A stretch of 64,000 nt of DNA from Ectothiorhodospira shaposhnikovii (lineage in GTDB: Bacteria > Pseudomonadota > Gammaproteobacteria > Ectothiorhodospirales > Ectothiorhodospiraceae), in assembly GCF_016584105.1 (NCBI RefSeq), contig NZ_NRSM01000005.1:62001-126000 (forward strand), in the 5' to 3' direction. Shown in pieces: positions 1 through 10,556 of this stretch. The position numbers were made by a program, and so were the translations under genes. The notes beneath the pieces are model-generated. The model ran no database searches. It was given only the letters and a program-made list of their open reading frames with translations, and was not told the origin of the DNA. Each line of letters starts with the position of its first letter. The first letter of the stretch is position 1.

Positions 1-602
1 CCGGCCTGTTCGTGGGCATGGTGCTGGGCTATCAGGGTTACATCACGCTGGTGGACTTCGGTGCCGCCGAGGCGCTGGGCACCGTCGTCGCCCTGTCCCT
101 GGTGCGTGAACTGGGGCCGGTGGTGACCGCGCTGCTGTTCGCCGGCCGGGCCGGTTCCGCGCTGACGGCGGAGATCGGCTTGATGAAGGCGACGGAACAG
201 CTCTCCAGCATGGAAATGATGGCAGTGGACCCGTACAAGCGGGTGATTGCACCGCGTTTTCTGGCCGGCGTGATCTCCCTGCCGTTGCTGGCGGCCATCT
301 TCAGTGCCGTCGGCGTGGCCGGGGGCTATTTCATCGGCGTGGGCGTGCTCGGGGTGGATGCTGGCGCCTACTGGTCACAGATGCAGGCCAGCGTGGATTT
401 CCATGAAGACATCATGAACGGCGTGATCAAGAGCATGGTCTTTGGCGTGGTGGCCGCCTGGATCGCCGTATTTGAAGGTTACGACGCCACGCCCACCTCG
501 GAAGGGGTGAGCCGGGCCACCACACGTACCGTGGTGCACACGGCACTGGCCATTCTGGCCCTGGACTTCATTCTGACCGGACTCATGTTCGGTGATATCT
601 GA
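1..602 (+). CDS. mlaE: MlaE, phospholipid ABC transporter permease (5' truncated)
   Basis: This is the permease of the MlaFEDB inner-membrane complex that moves phospholipids between the inner membrane and periplasmic MlaC. The reading frame is open from base 3, so the gene starts before the window; about 200 codons remain and some 60 N-terminal residues of a family of about 260 are missing. The retained part has several hydrophobic segments and the family signature [19 protein letters not shown], followed by a C-terminal hydrophobic stretch (FILTGLMF). The next genes are mlaD, mlaC and mlaB in the same direction, 15 bases away or overlapping, so this is a mla operon whose ATPase gene mlaF is expected just upstream. 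Identification is secure; only the 5' end is unknown. Confidence 0.95.
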   Translation, partial: GLFVGMVLGYQGYITLVDFGAAEALGTVVALSLVRELGPVVTALLFAGRAGSALTAEIGLMKATEQLSSMEMMAVDPYKRVIAPRFLAGVISLPLLAAIFSAVGVAGGYFIGVGVLGVDAGAYWSQMQASVDFHEDIMNGVIKSMVFGVVAAWIAVFEGYDATPTSEGVSRATTRTVVHTALAILALDFILTGLMFGDI

Positions 603-617
603 TAACGGGACGGCAAG

Positions 618-1076
618 ATGACGACGCGCAGGATCGAGATCACCGTGGGCATCTTCGTGGCTCTGGGCCTGGCGGCCCTGTTCATGCTCGCCATCCAGGT
701 GAGCAACCTGGGTGAGTACCGGGGCGGTGACGGCTATGAAGTGCATGCCTATTTCAACAACATCGGCGGCCTGAAGGTCAGGGCCCCGGTGACCATGGCC
801 GGTGTGCGGGTCGGGCGGGTGAGCGCCATCACCTATGACGCCGAACGTTATCAGGCCCGGGTCAGCTTCACCATCTCCGCGCGCTATGACCAACTGCCCA
901 CGGATACCCAGGCCAGCATTTACACCGCGGGTCTTCTGGGGGAGCAGTACATCGCCCTGGAGCCCGGCGGCGAGGATGAGGTGCTGCGGGATGGCGACGC
1001 GATCCTGTTCACCCAGTCGGCCCTGGTGCTGGAGGAACTGATCGGCCGGGTGCTGGTCAACCTTACCGGAAACTGA
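618..1076 (+). CDS. mlaD: MlaD, MCE-domain substrate-binding protein
   Basis: MlaD forms a membrane-anchored hexameric ring with MlaFEB and binds phospholipid in the periplasm. The 152-residue protein has one N-terminal transmembrane helix (about residues 8-28, IFVALGLAALFMLAIQV), then an MCE domain (about 38-115) with the typical NNIGGLKVRAPVTMAGVRVG stretch, then a short hydrophobic C-terminal helix (ALVLEELIGRVLVNL) of the kind that lines the central pore. The length is normal. The stop codon shares a base with the mlaC start (TGATG), consistent with translational coupling inside the mla operon. Confidence 0.95.
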   Translation: MTTRRIEITVGIFVALGLAALFMLAIQVSNLGEYRGGDGYEVHAYFNNIGGLKVRAPVTMAGVRVGRVSAITYDAERYQARVSFTISARYDQLPTDTQASIYTAGLLGEQYIALEPGGEDEVLRDGDAILFTQSALVLEELIGRVLVNLTGN

Positions 1077-1743
1077 TGCGGAGTCCCCTTGTGATGAATG
1101 CCATTGTCCGTCTGACCTTCACGGCCTGCCTGGTGCTTGCCCTCAGTCTGGTGCCGGTGGTGGCCGCCACCCAGGATCCGGTGAAACTGGTGGAGCAGAC
1201 CTCAACTCAGGTCCTGAACATGCTGCGGGAAGATCCGGAGCGGACCCGTAATGATCCGGACTTTATCTACGGCCTGGTGGACGACATCATCCTGCCGGTG
1301 GTGGATGTTCAGGGCATGTCCAGGCTGATTCTGGCCCGCCACTGGCGTACCGCCACCCCCGTGCAGCGGGAGCGGTTCACAAACGCCTTCCAGAGCATGC
1401 TCATGCGTACCTACGCCCTGCAGATGGCCGAGCACATGGACAAGGATATCCGGGTGCTGCCCCATCGCAGCCGTCAGGATGAGCGCATGGCTTCGGTGGC
1501 CACCGAGATCGTGATGGGGCAGGGGCGCTCGAACATTCCCGTCATCTACAGCCTGCGTCCCGTGGATGGAGAATGGAAAGTCTTCGACCTGACGGTGGAA
1601 GGCTTGAGTTTTGTCACCAATTTTCGTACCAACTTCGGCGCCGAAGTGGATCGTCATGGCCTGGAATCCCTGATCGAGCGCCTTGAGGCCGGGGATGAAT
1701 CCCTGATTGAGGACGCCGTCCAGGCCGGGGCAGGGCAGGAACA

Positions 1744-1747
<4 letters not shown>
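1076..1747 (+). CDS. mlaC: MlaC, periplasmic phospholipid shuttle
   Basis: MlaC carries phospholipids across the periplasm between the outer-membrane MlaA complex and MlaFEDB. The 223-residue product begins with a hydrophobic signal peptide (about residues 7-31, ending around VVAAT) and continues into a Tol-Tol-Ttg2-type domain with family-like segments such as DPDFIYGLVDDIILPVVD, RHWRTATPVQRERF and GEWKVFDLTVEGLSFVTN. I kept the first ATG, which overlaps the mlaD stop. A GGAG just inside it means GTG at 1091 or ATG at 1094 could be the true start; either leaves the signal peptide intact. The stop overlaps mlaB. Confidence 0.93.
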
Positions 1748-3356
<1,609 letters not shown>

Positions 3357-3361
3357 CCCCC

Positions 3362-4003
3362 ATGCCTGAACAGACACTGACCATCGCACTGTCCAAGGGG
3401 CGGATCTACCGGGATACCCTGCCGTTGCTGGCGGAGGCCGGGATCGAGCCGAAGGATGATCCGGAAACCAGTCGCAAGCTGATCCTGGATACCAACCGTG
3501 ACGATGTAAAGCTGGTGGTGATCCGTGCCACCGATGTGCCCACCTATGTGCAGTACGGAGCCGCCGATGTGGGGGTTTCCGGAAAGGACGTGCTGATGGA
3601 GCACGGCGGGGACGGGCTGTACGAACCCCTGGATCTGAACATAGCCCGTTGCCGCCTGATGGTGGCGGGTCATCCGGAGGTTGCGGCGCGGGGTGTTCGC
3701 CTGCGGGTCGCTACCAAGTTCGTCAACATCACCCGTCGTTACTATGCCGAGCAGGGCAAGCAGGTGGAAATCATCAAGCTTTATGGTTCCATGGAGCTGG
3801 CCCCGCTGGTGGGTCTGGCCGACTGCATCGTGGATCTGGTGGACACCGGCAATACCCTTAAGGCCAATGGCCTGGTCCCCCTGGAGCACATCGCCGACAT
3901 CAGCTCCCGTCTGGTGGTGAACAAGGCCGCCATGAAGATGAAGTCTGCCCGCGTCAAGCGTCTGGTCAAGGATCTTGAGGCCGCGGTGGCCCGGCGGGCC
4001 TAG
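3362..4003 (+). CDS. hisG: HisG, ATP phosphoribosyltransferase catalytic subunit (short form)
   Basis: HisG condenses ATP with PRPP in the first step of histidine biosynthesis. The chosen ATG gives 213 residues beginning [20 protein letters not shown]. This is the short HisGS form, which lacks the C-terminal histidine-binding regulatory domain of the roughly 300-residue form; the family normally needs HisZ, a HisRS-like regulatory subunit, for activity and feedback. HisZ is not in this window. The PRPP-binding region appears as [14 protein letters not shown]. It lies 5 bases after murA and is very probably co-transcribed with it. An in-frame upstream start overlapping murA is possible but adds residues unlike the family. 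Confidence 0.95.
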   Translation: MPEQTLTIALSKGRIYRDTLPLLAEAGIEPKDDPETSRKLILDTNRDDVKLVVIRATDVPTYVQYGAADVGVSGKDVLMEHGGDGLYEPLDLNIARCRLMVAGHPEVAARGVRLRVATKFVNITRRYYAEQGKQVEIIKLYGSMELAPLVGLADCIVDLVDTGNTLKANGLVPLEHIADISSRLVVNKAAMKMKSARVKRLVKDLEAAVARRA

Positions 4004-4059
4004 GCCGCCTGGCATCGCCTTCGCGCTCAGGCCCGCTCCCGCGGTGGGCATGTCTTTGT

Positions 4060-4090
4060 GAGCCGGCCTGCCGCAAATGATGGCCGGCTC
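4060..4090. other. 9-bp inverted repeat between hisG and the DAHP synthase gene
   Basis: GAGCCGGCC at 4060-4068 is perfectly repeated in inverse at 4082-4090 with a 13-base loop. It sits in the 140-base gap after hisG. No T-run follows, so it is a weak terminator candidate or a leader hairpin for the next gene. Confidence 0.3.
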
Positions 4091-4143
4091 CCGCAGTGAC
4101 TTGTGATTGCCCCGACCGTTTCCCGAGAGGATCGTGAACTTCG

Positions 4144-5199
4144 ATGCCATACCAGACCGATGATCTGAGAATCCTGGGTATCCAGGAAGTGTCTTCCCCG
4201 GAACAGCTCCACCAGGAGTACCCCGTCAGCGATGATGCCGCCCGGACCGTCTATGAAACCCGTCGCGCCGTTCACCGGATACTCAAGGGCGAGGATGATC
4301 GTCTGCTGGTGATCGCCGGCCCCTGTTCCATCCATGACGTGGAGGCGGCCAGGGACTACGCAGCCCGCCTGAAAGGGCTGCGGGATGAACTGGCGGCCGA
4401 CCTGGAAGTGGTGATGCGGGTCTATTTCGAAAAGCCCCGGACCATCGTCGGCTGGAAAGGGCTCATCAACGACCCGGGTCTGGACAACAGTTTTGAGATC
4501 AACAAGGGCTTGCGTCTGGCCCGTAGCCTTTTGCTGGACCTGGCCCGGCAGGGCGTACCGGCCGCCACCGAATATCTCGACCTGATCAGCCCTCAGTACG
4601 TGGCGGACCTGGTGGCCTGGGGTGCCATCGGCGCCCGTACCACCGAAAGCCAGGTACATCGCGAGCTGGCCTCCGGGCTGTCCTGCCCGGTGGGCTTCAA
4701 GAACAGCACCGACGGCAGCCTGCAGGTGGCTGTCGATGCCATCCGTTCCAGCTCGAAACCCCATCATTTCCTGTCCGTGACCAAGGCGGGGCGCTCGGCC
4801 ATCTTCTCCACGGCGGGCAACGAGGACTGCCACATCATCCTGCGGGGCGGCAAGACACCCAATTACGACCCCAAGAGCCTGGACGAGGCCGCCGAGGCCC
4901 TGCAGGATGCCGGTCTGCCGCCCCAGCTCATGATCGACTGCAGCCATGCCAACAGTCGCAAGGACCCTGCCCGTCAGGTGGAGGTCACCCGTTCCGTGGC
5001 GGCACAGGTCCATGGCGGCGATCGTCGCATCATCGGCGTGATGCTGGAAAGTCATCTGGTGGCGGGCCGTCAGGACCTGGTGGCGGGCAAGCCTCCCGTC
5101 TATGGGCAGAGCATCACCGATGCCTGCATGAGCTGGGATGACACCGCCCCCCTGTTGCGGGAGCTGGCCGCCGCGGTCAGGGCCCGTCGCGGCCGTTGA
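4144..5199 (+). CDS. 3-deoxy-7-phosphoheptulonate (DAHP) synthase, class I alpha
   Basis: DAHP synthase joins PEP and erythrose 4-phosphate in the first step of the shikimate pathway. The 351-residue protein matches the AroF/G/H family along its length: LLVIAGPCSIHD near residue 60, then EKPRTIVGWKGLINDP, ARTTESQVHRELASGLSCP with the adjacent GFKNSTDG, and DCSHANSRKDP. It retains the N-terminal extension that carries amino-acid feedback control in this family. I cannot tell which aromatic amino acid inhibits it, so no aroF/G/H symbol is given. It lies between hisG and hisD in the same direction. Both pathways feed on pentose-phosphate sugars, but a functional link is inference. Confidence 0.94.
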   Translation: MPYQTDDLRILGIQEVSSPEQLHQEYPVSDDAARTVYETRRAVHRILKGEDDRLLVIAGPCSIHDVEAARDYAARLKGLRDELAADLEVVMRVYFEKPRTIVGWKGLINDPGLDNSFEINKGLRLARSLLLDLARQGVPAATEYLDLISPQYVADLVAWGAIGARTTESQVHRELASGLSCPVGFKNSTDGSLQVAVDAIRSSSKPHHFLSVTKAGRSAIFSTAGNEDCHIILRGGKTPNYDPKSLDEAAEALQDAGLPPQLMIDCSHANSRKDPARQVEVTRSVAAQVHGGDRRIIGVMLESHLVAGRQDLVAGKPPVYGQSITDACMSWDDTAPLLRELAAAVRARRGR

Positions 5200-5231
5200 A
5201 GGCCCCGGTCGCCATTCTTCTGTCTGCCTCC

Positions 5232-5258
5232 GCCCTTCTCCCCCAAGGGGAGAAGGGC
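5232..5258. repeat. 12-bp perfect hairpin between the DAHP synthase gene and hisD
   Basis: GCCCTTCTCCCC at 5232-5243 pairs with GGGGAGAAGGGC at 5247-5258 around a three-base loop. There is no T-run after it. It may act as an intergenic transcription attenuator or mRNA-stabilising hairpin, or be one copy of a dispersed palindromic element. It lies in the 99-base gap before hisD. Confidence 0.5.
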
Positions 5259-5298
5259 ACGCTACACTAGTCAATCCATTCCGTTTCGAGGCGCCCCC

Positions 5299-6615
5299 AT
5301 GCCGCAGATCAATCGCCTGGACTCCCGGCAAGCCGATTTCCGCGCACGACTGGATCAGTTGCTGGCCTGGGAGAGCGTGTCCGACGAAGCCGTGTTCAAC
5401 ACCGTGCGCGACATCCTGGCCGATGTGCGACATCGGGGTGATGCGGCCGTGCTGGAATACACGGCCCGGTTCGATCGCCTGGAAAAGACCGCCGTGGCCG
5501 AGCTGGAGATCCCCCGGGACCGGCTCGATCAGGCCCTGACCCGCATCGTCCCGGAGCACCGGCAGGCCCTGGAACGGGCCGCGGAGCGAGTGCGCCGCTA
5601 TGCCGAGCACCAGAAACTGTCCGACTGGCAATACACCGAGCCCGACGGCACCGTGCTGGGTCAGCAGGTGAGTCCCCTGGATCGGGTCGGACTCTATGTG
5701 CCCGGCGGCAAGGCGGCCTATCCCTCCTCGGTGATCATGAATGCGATCCCGGCCAAGGTGGCCGGGGTACCCGAGGTGATCATGGTGGTACCCACACCGG
5801 ACGGCCAGGTGAACGACCTGGTGCTGGCGGCGGCGGCCGTGGCCGGGGTGGACCGGGTATTTGCCATCGGCGGGGCCCAGGCGGTGGCCGCACTGGCCTA
5901 CGGCACCGGGACCATCCCGCAGGTGGACAAGATCGTGGGTCCCGGCAACATCTATGTGGCCACCGCCAAGCGCATGGTTTTCGGTACCGTGGGGATCGAC
6001 ATGGTGGCGGGGCCGTCCGAGATCCTGGTGGTCTGTGACGGCCGGACCGACCCCGACTGGATCGCCGCCGACCTGTTTTCCCAGGCTGAGCATGACGAGG
6101 ATGCCCAGGCCATCCTGGTCAGTCCCGACGAAGACTTCCTGGAATCGGTGTCGACCGCCATGGATGCCCTGCTCGAACGCATGCCCCGGGCCGGGATCAT
6201 TCGCACGTCCCTGGCCGCCCGGGGCGCCCTGATCCGGGTGCGGGATCTGGACGAGGCCGTGGACGTGGCCAATCACGTGGCACCGGAGCATCTGGAGTTG
6301 TCCGTGGCCGAGCCCGAGGCCATGGCCAGGCGTATTCGCCATGCCGGGGCCATCTTCCTGGGGCGCCACACGGCCGAGGCCGTGGGCGACTACTGTGCCG
6401 GTCCCAATCACGTATTGCCCACTTCCCGCACGGCGCGCTTTTCCTCGCCCCTGGGGGTCTATGACTTCCAGAAACGTTCCAGCCTGATTCATTGCTCCGC
6501 CGCCGGGGCTTCCGATCTGGGCCGGACCGCCTCCGTGCTGGCCCGGGGAGAGGGTCTGGTCGCCCATGCCTGTTCGGCGGAGTACCGCATCGACCCCGGG
6601 GTCGGTGATCGCTGA
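5299..6615 (+). CDS. hisD: HisD, histidinol dehydrogenase
   Basis: HisD carries out the last two oxidations of histidine synthesis, histidinol to histidine, with NAD and a zinc ion. The 438-residue protein has the usual length and hallmarks: [19 protein letters not shown], the NAD-site region [17 protein letters not shown], the zinc ligands Gln and His in [10 protein letters not shown], and the C-terminal [13 protein letters not shown]. It starts at ATG 5299 and is followed by hisC after 31 bases. The rest of the his pathway is not in the window, so the genes are split, as in Pseudomonas. Confidence 0.98.
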   Translation: MPQINRLDSRQADFRARLDQLLAWESVSDEAVFNTVRDILADVRHRGDAAVLEYTARFDRLEKTAVAELEIPRDRLDQALTRIVPEHRQALERAAERVRRYAEHQKLSDWQYTEPDGTVLGQQVSPLDRVGLYVPGGKAAYPSSVIMNAIPAKVAGVPEVIMVVPTPDGQVNDLVLAAAAVAGVDRVFAIGGAQAVAALAYGTGTIPQVDKIVGPGNIYVATAKRMVFGTVGIDMVAGPSEILVVCDGRTDPDWIAADLFSQAEHDEDAQAILVSPDEDFLESVSTAMDALLERMPRAGIIRTSLAARGALIRVRDLDEAVDVANHVAPEHLELSVAEPEAMARRIRHAGAIFLGRHTAEAVGDYCAGPNHVLPTSRTARFSSPLGVYDFQKRSSLIHCSAAGASDLGRTASVLARGEGLVAHACSAEYRIDPGVGDR

Positions 6616-6646
6616 GCCTGTTTCCATTGCCTGTGTCCACGATACG

Positions 6647-7744
6647 ATGCCCAAAGACGCCCATGCCGTGAAGGCACCTTGCCCGGAACACCTGATCCGG
6701 GCCGAGATCCGTGAACTGTCCGCCTATCCCGTGCCTTCGGCACAGGGCCTGATCAAGCTGGATGCCATGGAAAATCCCTATGAGTGGCCGCAGGATATGC
6801 GCAATGCCTGGGCTGATACCCTGAGCCGGTTGCCGGTCAACCGCTATCCGGACCCGAAGGGCACCGAGCTGGTGGCCCGCCTGCGCACGGTGATGGGGGT
6901 GCCCGACGAGGCGGCGCTGCTGCTGGGCAACGGTTCCGACGAACTGATCCAGATCCTGCTCATGGCCGTGGCCGGTCCCGGGCGGGTGGTGATGGCGCCG
7001 GAGCCCGGTTTCGTCGTGTACCGGATGGTGGCCCGCTGGCTGGGGATGGAGTTTGTCGGCATCCCCCTCAAGCCGGATTTTTCCCTGGACATGCCGGCCA
7101 TGCTGGCGGCCCTGGAGCGACACCGGCCGGCCGTGGTGTTCCTCGCCTGGCCCAACAACCCCACCGGTAATCTCTGGCCACGGGCCGAGATGGAAACGCT
7201 GATCCGGGCGGCGCCCGGACTGGTGGTGGTGGACGAGGCCTATGGTCCCTTTGCCCGGGACAGCTTCCTGCCGGACGTGGGCAGCGACGGGCGCCTGCTG
7301 GTGATGCGTACCGTCTCCAAGCTGGGACTGGCCGGTCTGCGGCTGGGTTATCTGTGCGGGATGCCCGACTGGATCGGGGAACTGGACAAGGTTCGCCTGC
7401 CTTACAACATCAATGTCCTGACCCAGGCGGCGGCGGAATTTGCGCTGGCCCATCACGGGGTGCTGGATGAGCAGGCGGCCTGGATTCGTCGGGACCGGGA
7501 GACGCTGTTTCAGGCCCTGGTGGCCATGCCGGGCGTGGACCCCTTTCCCAGCGAGGCGAACTTCATCCTGTTCCGGGTTTCGTCCGGCCGGGGGCGGGAG
7601 ATCTTTGAAGGGATCCGCGCCGGCGGCGTGCTGATCAAGGACCTGTCGGGGCAGGGCGGACTGCTGGCCGACTGCCTGCGGGTGACGGTGGGGACGCCGG
7701 AAGAGAATGCCCGCTTCCTGAAGGCCCTCGAGGCAGCGCTCTAG
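6647..7744 (+). CDS. hisC: HisC, histidinol-phosphate aminotransferase
   Basis: HisC is a PLP-dependent fold-type I aminotransferase that converts imidazole-acetol phosphate to histidinol phosphate. From ATG 6647 the protein has 365 residues. Family features are IKLDAMENPYEWP at the N-terminus, LLGNGSDELIQ, FLAWPNNPTGNLW, VVVDEAYGPF, the PLP lysine in RTVSKLGLAGLRLGY, and the C-terminal LRVTVGTPEENARFL. The frame is open further upstream into hisD, but this ATG lies just after the hisD stop and gives the expected length. It is convergent with the protease gene that follows; the gap is only 44 bases. Confidence 0.97.
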   Translation: MPKDAHAVKAPCPEHLIRAEIRELSAYPVPSAQGLIKLDAMENPYEWPQDMRNAWADTLSRLPVNRYPDPKGTELVARLRTVMGVPDEAALLLGNGSDELIQILLMAVAGPGRVVMAPEPGFVVYRMVARWLGMEFVGIPLKPDFSLDMPAMLAALERHRPAVVFLAWPNNPTGNLWPRAEMETLIRAAPGLVVVDEAYGPFARDSFLPDVGSDGRLLVMRTVSKLGLAGLRLGYLCGMPDWIGELDKVRLPYNINVLTQAAAEFALAHHGVLDEQAAWIRRDRETLFQALVAMPGVDPFPSEANFILFRVSSGRGREIFEGIRAGGVLIKDLSGQGGLLADCLRVTVGTPEENARFLKALEAAL

Positions 7745-7788
7745 CCTCCTTGCTGGGGGGCGCCCCGGAGGGCCTCCAGGGGCCGCGG

Positions 7789-8949
7789 TCAGGAGGCCCT
7801 GCGAACGGCCGGCCGCTGCCCCACCTCGGCCCGGATCTGTACCGGCCGACCCTCTCGCACCCCCTGGATGGCCAGGGTTTCGCCGGGCTTGCGGCGGGCG
7901 ATGAAGTTCAGGGCGTCCTGGGCGTCATTCACCCGGTCGCCGTCCAGGTGCGTGATGACATCCCCGGGACGGATCCCGGCCCGGGCTGCCGGACCGCCGG
8001 AGAGCACTCCGGCGATGAGGACGCCTCGGGCGTCCGGCAGGCCGAAGGACTGGGCCAGTTGCGGAGTGATCTCTTGGACCTCGATGCCCAGCCAGCCACG
8101 CACCACGGTGCCTTTCTCGATGATCTGGGTCATGACGTCCCGGGCCAGATCCACCGGGATGGCAAAGCCGATGCCCTGGGAGCCGCCGGAGCGGGTGAAG
8201 ATGGCGGTATTGATGCCCACCAGCTCCCCATGGGCGTTCACCAGGGCGCCGCCGGAGTTGCCGGGATTGATGGCGGCATCGGTCTGGATGAAATCTTCAT
8301 AGGTGTTGATGCCCAGGCGGCTGCGTCCGGTGGCGCTGACAATGCCCAGGGTCACGGTCTGGCCCACGCCGAAGGGGTTGCCGATGGCCAGGACCACATC
8401 GCCCACCCGCAGGTTGGCGGAGGCACCGACCACGATGCTGGGCAGGGCGCGACCGGCCGCATCGACCCTGAGGATGGCCAGGTCCGTTTCCGGATCGGTA
8501 CCGACCACGGTGGCGGCCACGCTGCGGCCATCCGCCAGCAGGGCCTCGATCTCGTCGGCGCCCTCGATGACATGGTTGTTGGTGAGGATGAATCCCTGGG
8601 GACTGATGATGACCCCGGAGCCCAGACTGGTCTGGGTGCGTTGCTGGGGGTTGTCGAAGCGGTCACCGAAGAACTGCCGGAACAGGGGGTCATCCATGAA
8701 GGGGTGACTGCGCTGGATCACCGTCTTGCGCGTGTGGATATTGACCACGGCTGGCGCCGCCTGGCTCACGGCATCGGCATAGGATACCGGGCCCGACATG
8801 GGGCCGTGCTGGGTGCCGGGCTCGCTCTGGCGCACTTCCACCACGGGCCGTGGTTCCCGCAATAGGTCGGGAAAAAACAGAAGCATGAGGGCGGCCACGG
8901 CAAGGCCGACGCCTACCACCTGAAGCAGGAAACGACTGATCGGTGTCAT
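7789..8949 (-). CDS. degS: HtrA-family periplasmic serine protease, DegS/AlgW type
   Basis: DegS-type proteases are anchored in the inner membrane, sense misfolded outer-membrane proteins through a PDZ domain and cleave the anti-sigma factor RseA/MucA. The 386-residue protein has one N-terminal transmembrane helix (about residues 7-28), a trypsin-like domain with His126 (LTNNHV), Asp156 (DPETDLAIL) and Ser232 (NPGNSGGA), and a single PDZ domain (about 275-370). One PDZ plus a membrane anchor favours DegS/AlgW over the two-PDZ DegP/DegQ. The position after hisC is that of algW in Pseudomonas. Its rseA/mucA partner is not in the window. The gene is divergent from the Nif3-like gene. Confidence 0.92.
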   Translation of the reverse strand: MTPISRFLLQVVGVGLAVAALMLLFFPDLLREPRPVVEVRQSEPGTQHGPMSGPVSYADAVSQAAPAVVNIHTRKTVIQRSHPFMDDPLFRQFFGDRFDNPQQRTQTSLGSGVIISPQGFILTNNHVIEGADEIEALLADGRSVAATVVGTDPETDLAILRVDAAGRALPSIVVGASANLRVGDVVLAIGNPFGVGQTVTLGIVSATGRSRLGINTYEDFIQTDAAINPGNSGGALVNAHGELVGINTAIFTRSGGSQGIGFAIPVDLARDVMTQIIEKGTVVRGWLGIEVQEITPQLAQSFGLPDARGVLIAGVLSGGPAARAGIRPGDVITHLDGDRVNDAQDALNFIARRKPGETLAIQGVREGRPVQIRAEVGQRPAVRRAS

Positions 8950-9014
8950 GGCAATACCGTATCATGATGGTGTAGGGTCATGGCCCGCCAACATTGCAAT
9001 ATGGAGATAAGCTT

Positions 9015-9764
9015 ATGGTTGCCTTGCGTGACCTGGTCAGCCATGTCGACACTTTGCTCAATGTGGGCGATTTCTCAGACTATAGCCCCAACGGGCTGCA
9101 AGTACAGGGCAGGCCGCATGTTTCCCGCCTCGTGACCGGCGTCACCGCCAGCCGGGCATTGATCGAGGCTGCCATCGAGCGGGGGGCGGATGCCCTGCTG
9201 GTTCACCATGGCTATTTCTGGAAGGGTGAGGATGCCCGGATCGTCGGCATGAAGCGGGATCGCCTGCGTCTGCTGCTGGAACATGATATCAGTCTTCTGG
9301 CCTATCATCTTCCTCTGGATGCCCACCCGGAGTTGGGAAACAATGCCCAGTTGGCCCGGTTGCTGGATTTCCGGGTGCAGGAGTCCCTGCGGCGGGATGG
9401 CGTGGGCTGCATCGGTGTGCCGGACGCGCCCCTGTCCGCGGAAGCGCTCAAGGAGCGTCTGTCACGTCGGCTGGGGCGTGAGGCGCTCTGGATTCCCGGT
9501 GGGCCGGATGTGATCCTTCGCCTGGGCTGGTGCACCGGAGGTGCCCAGGACATGATCGAGAAGGCTGCGGAGCTGGGTCTGGATGCCTACATCAGCGGTG
9601 AGATTTCGGAGCGGACCGTGCATGTGGCCCGTGAAGCGGGCATTCACTACTTTGCCGCGGGGCATCATGCCACCGAGCGTTACGGACCCAAGGCGCTGGG
9701 GGAGTGTCTGGCGAAAACATTAGCGCTTTCTCATGAATTCGTGGATATAGAAAACCCTATCTGA
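9015..9764 (+). CDS. Nif3-like dinuclear metal-centre protein (YbgI family)
   Basis: This is a 249-residue member of the Nif3/YbgI/DUF34 family, a toroid-forming hexameric protein with a dinuclear metal site. Family members are often called GTP cyclohydrolase 1 type 2, but the in vivo role is unsettled. Metal-binding motifs visible are LVHHGYFWKGED, LLAYHLPLDAHPELGNN and the C-terminal AGHHATERYGPKALGE. ATG 9015 is preceded by GGAG at 9003-9006; an upstream in-frame start lacks this support. The stop is followed by 189 bases before petA, which contain a TTGACG at 9800 but no convincing -10 box. Confidence 0.9.
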   Translation: MVALRDLVSHVDTLLNVGDFSDYSPNGLQVQGRPHVSRLVTGVTASRALIEAAIERGADALLVHHGYFWKGEDARIVGMKRDRLRLLLEHDISLLAYHLPLDAHPELGNNAQLARLLDFRVQESLRRDGVGCIGVPDAPLSAEALKERLSRRLGREALWIPGGPDVILRLGWCTGGAQDMIEKAAELGLDAYISGEISERTVHVAREAGIHYFAAGHHATERYGPKALGECLAKTLALSHEFVDIENPI

Positions 9765-9953
9765 ATCAGTTGTTTGTTGGATGTGGGGGGTGTTTCCTCT
9801 TGACGTTGTGGGCATCTTCGGGAATCCTACTGCGTTTTGAGTGCCCCGACGGGTCAAGGGGTCTTTTTTCGGCGAGCGGACATTCGGCGCTCGGCCGATT
9901 CCGGGTGCCCAACGACCAGCGGTTTTTTTGGAACTCAATTGGAGATCTTTTTG

Positions 9954-10556
9954 ATGGCTAACGAAGGCGTGAACCAGAGTCGACGGCGATTCCTGGTCGC
10001 GGCCACCAGCGTGGTCGGCGGTGCAGGTGTCGTCGCGGTGGCCTATCCCTACCTGGCATCCTGGGCGCCCAGTGCCCGTGCCCAGGCGGCGGGTGCACCG
10101 GTTGAAGTGGATGTTTCCCAGGTGGAGCCGGGACAGCTCATTCGTGTGGAGTGGCGCGGCAAGCCCATCTGGATTACCCACAGAACCCCGCAGATGCTTG
10201 ATCTGCTGCCCGAGAACCGTCCCCGTCTGTCGGACCCGGATTCCACGGTTGTCTCCCAGCAGCCGGTCTACTGCCAGAACGAAACCCGATCCATCAAGCC
10301 GGAATATTCCATTCTGATCGGTATCTGCACCCACTTGGGCTGCTCTCCCAGCTATCGCCCGGAACTGGCTCCTCCGGATCTGGGCAGCGAATGGCGCGGC
10401 GGCTATTTCTGTGTGTGCCACGGCTCACGCTTTGATCTGGCCGGCCGGGTATGGCGCAACGTGCCCGCCCCGACCAACCTGGTGGTGCCGCCCCACAAGT
10501 ACCTGTCGGAGACCCTCGTCCTGATCGGCGAGGATGACGGAGGAGTTGCCGCATGA
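9954..10556 (+). CDS. petA: PetA, Rieske iron-sulfur subunit of cytochrome bc1
   Basis: PetA carries the Rieske 2Fe-2S cluster of the ubiquinol-cytochrome c reductase, receiving an electron from quinol at the Qo site. ATG 9954 has a GGAG nine bases upstream and gives 200 residues. The N-terminus has a twin-arginine signal (SRRRFLVAA, residues 9-17) that doubles as the membrane anchor. Box I is CTHLGC (Cys125, His127, Cys130) and box II is CVCHGS (Cys153, Cys155, His156); the ligands by family are C125, H127, C153, H156, with a C130-C155 disulfide. It starts a petABC operon, and its stop overlaps the petB ATG. Confidence 0.98.
   Translation: MANEGVNQSRRRFLVAATSVVGGAGVVAVAYPYLASWAPSARAQAAGAPVEVDVSQVEPGQLIRVEWRGKPIWITHRTPQMLDLLPENRPRLSDPDSTVVSQQPVYCQNETRSIKPEYSILIGICTHLGCSPSYRPELAPPDLGSEWRGGYFCVCHGSRFDLAGRVWRNVPAPTNLVVPPHKYLSETLVLIGEDDGGVAA

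Noticed and set aside
4027-6654. An 875-codon open frame on the minus strand across the DAHP synthase and hisD genes
   Set aside because: It lies antisense to two clear genes, is rich in His, Gly and Gln as expected of GC-rich antisense frames, and has no family features.
7750-8865. A 371-codon plus-strand open frame opposite the DegS-type gene
   Set aside because: The minus-strand protein has a full protease triad and PDZ domain; the plus frame is low-complexity Gly/His/Asp.
9765-9953. A promoter for petABC at TTGACG (9800)
   Set aside because: No acceptable -10 hexamer at a 16-18 base spacing.
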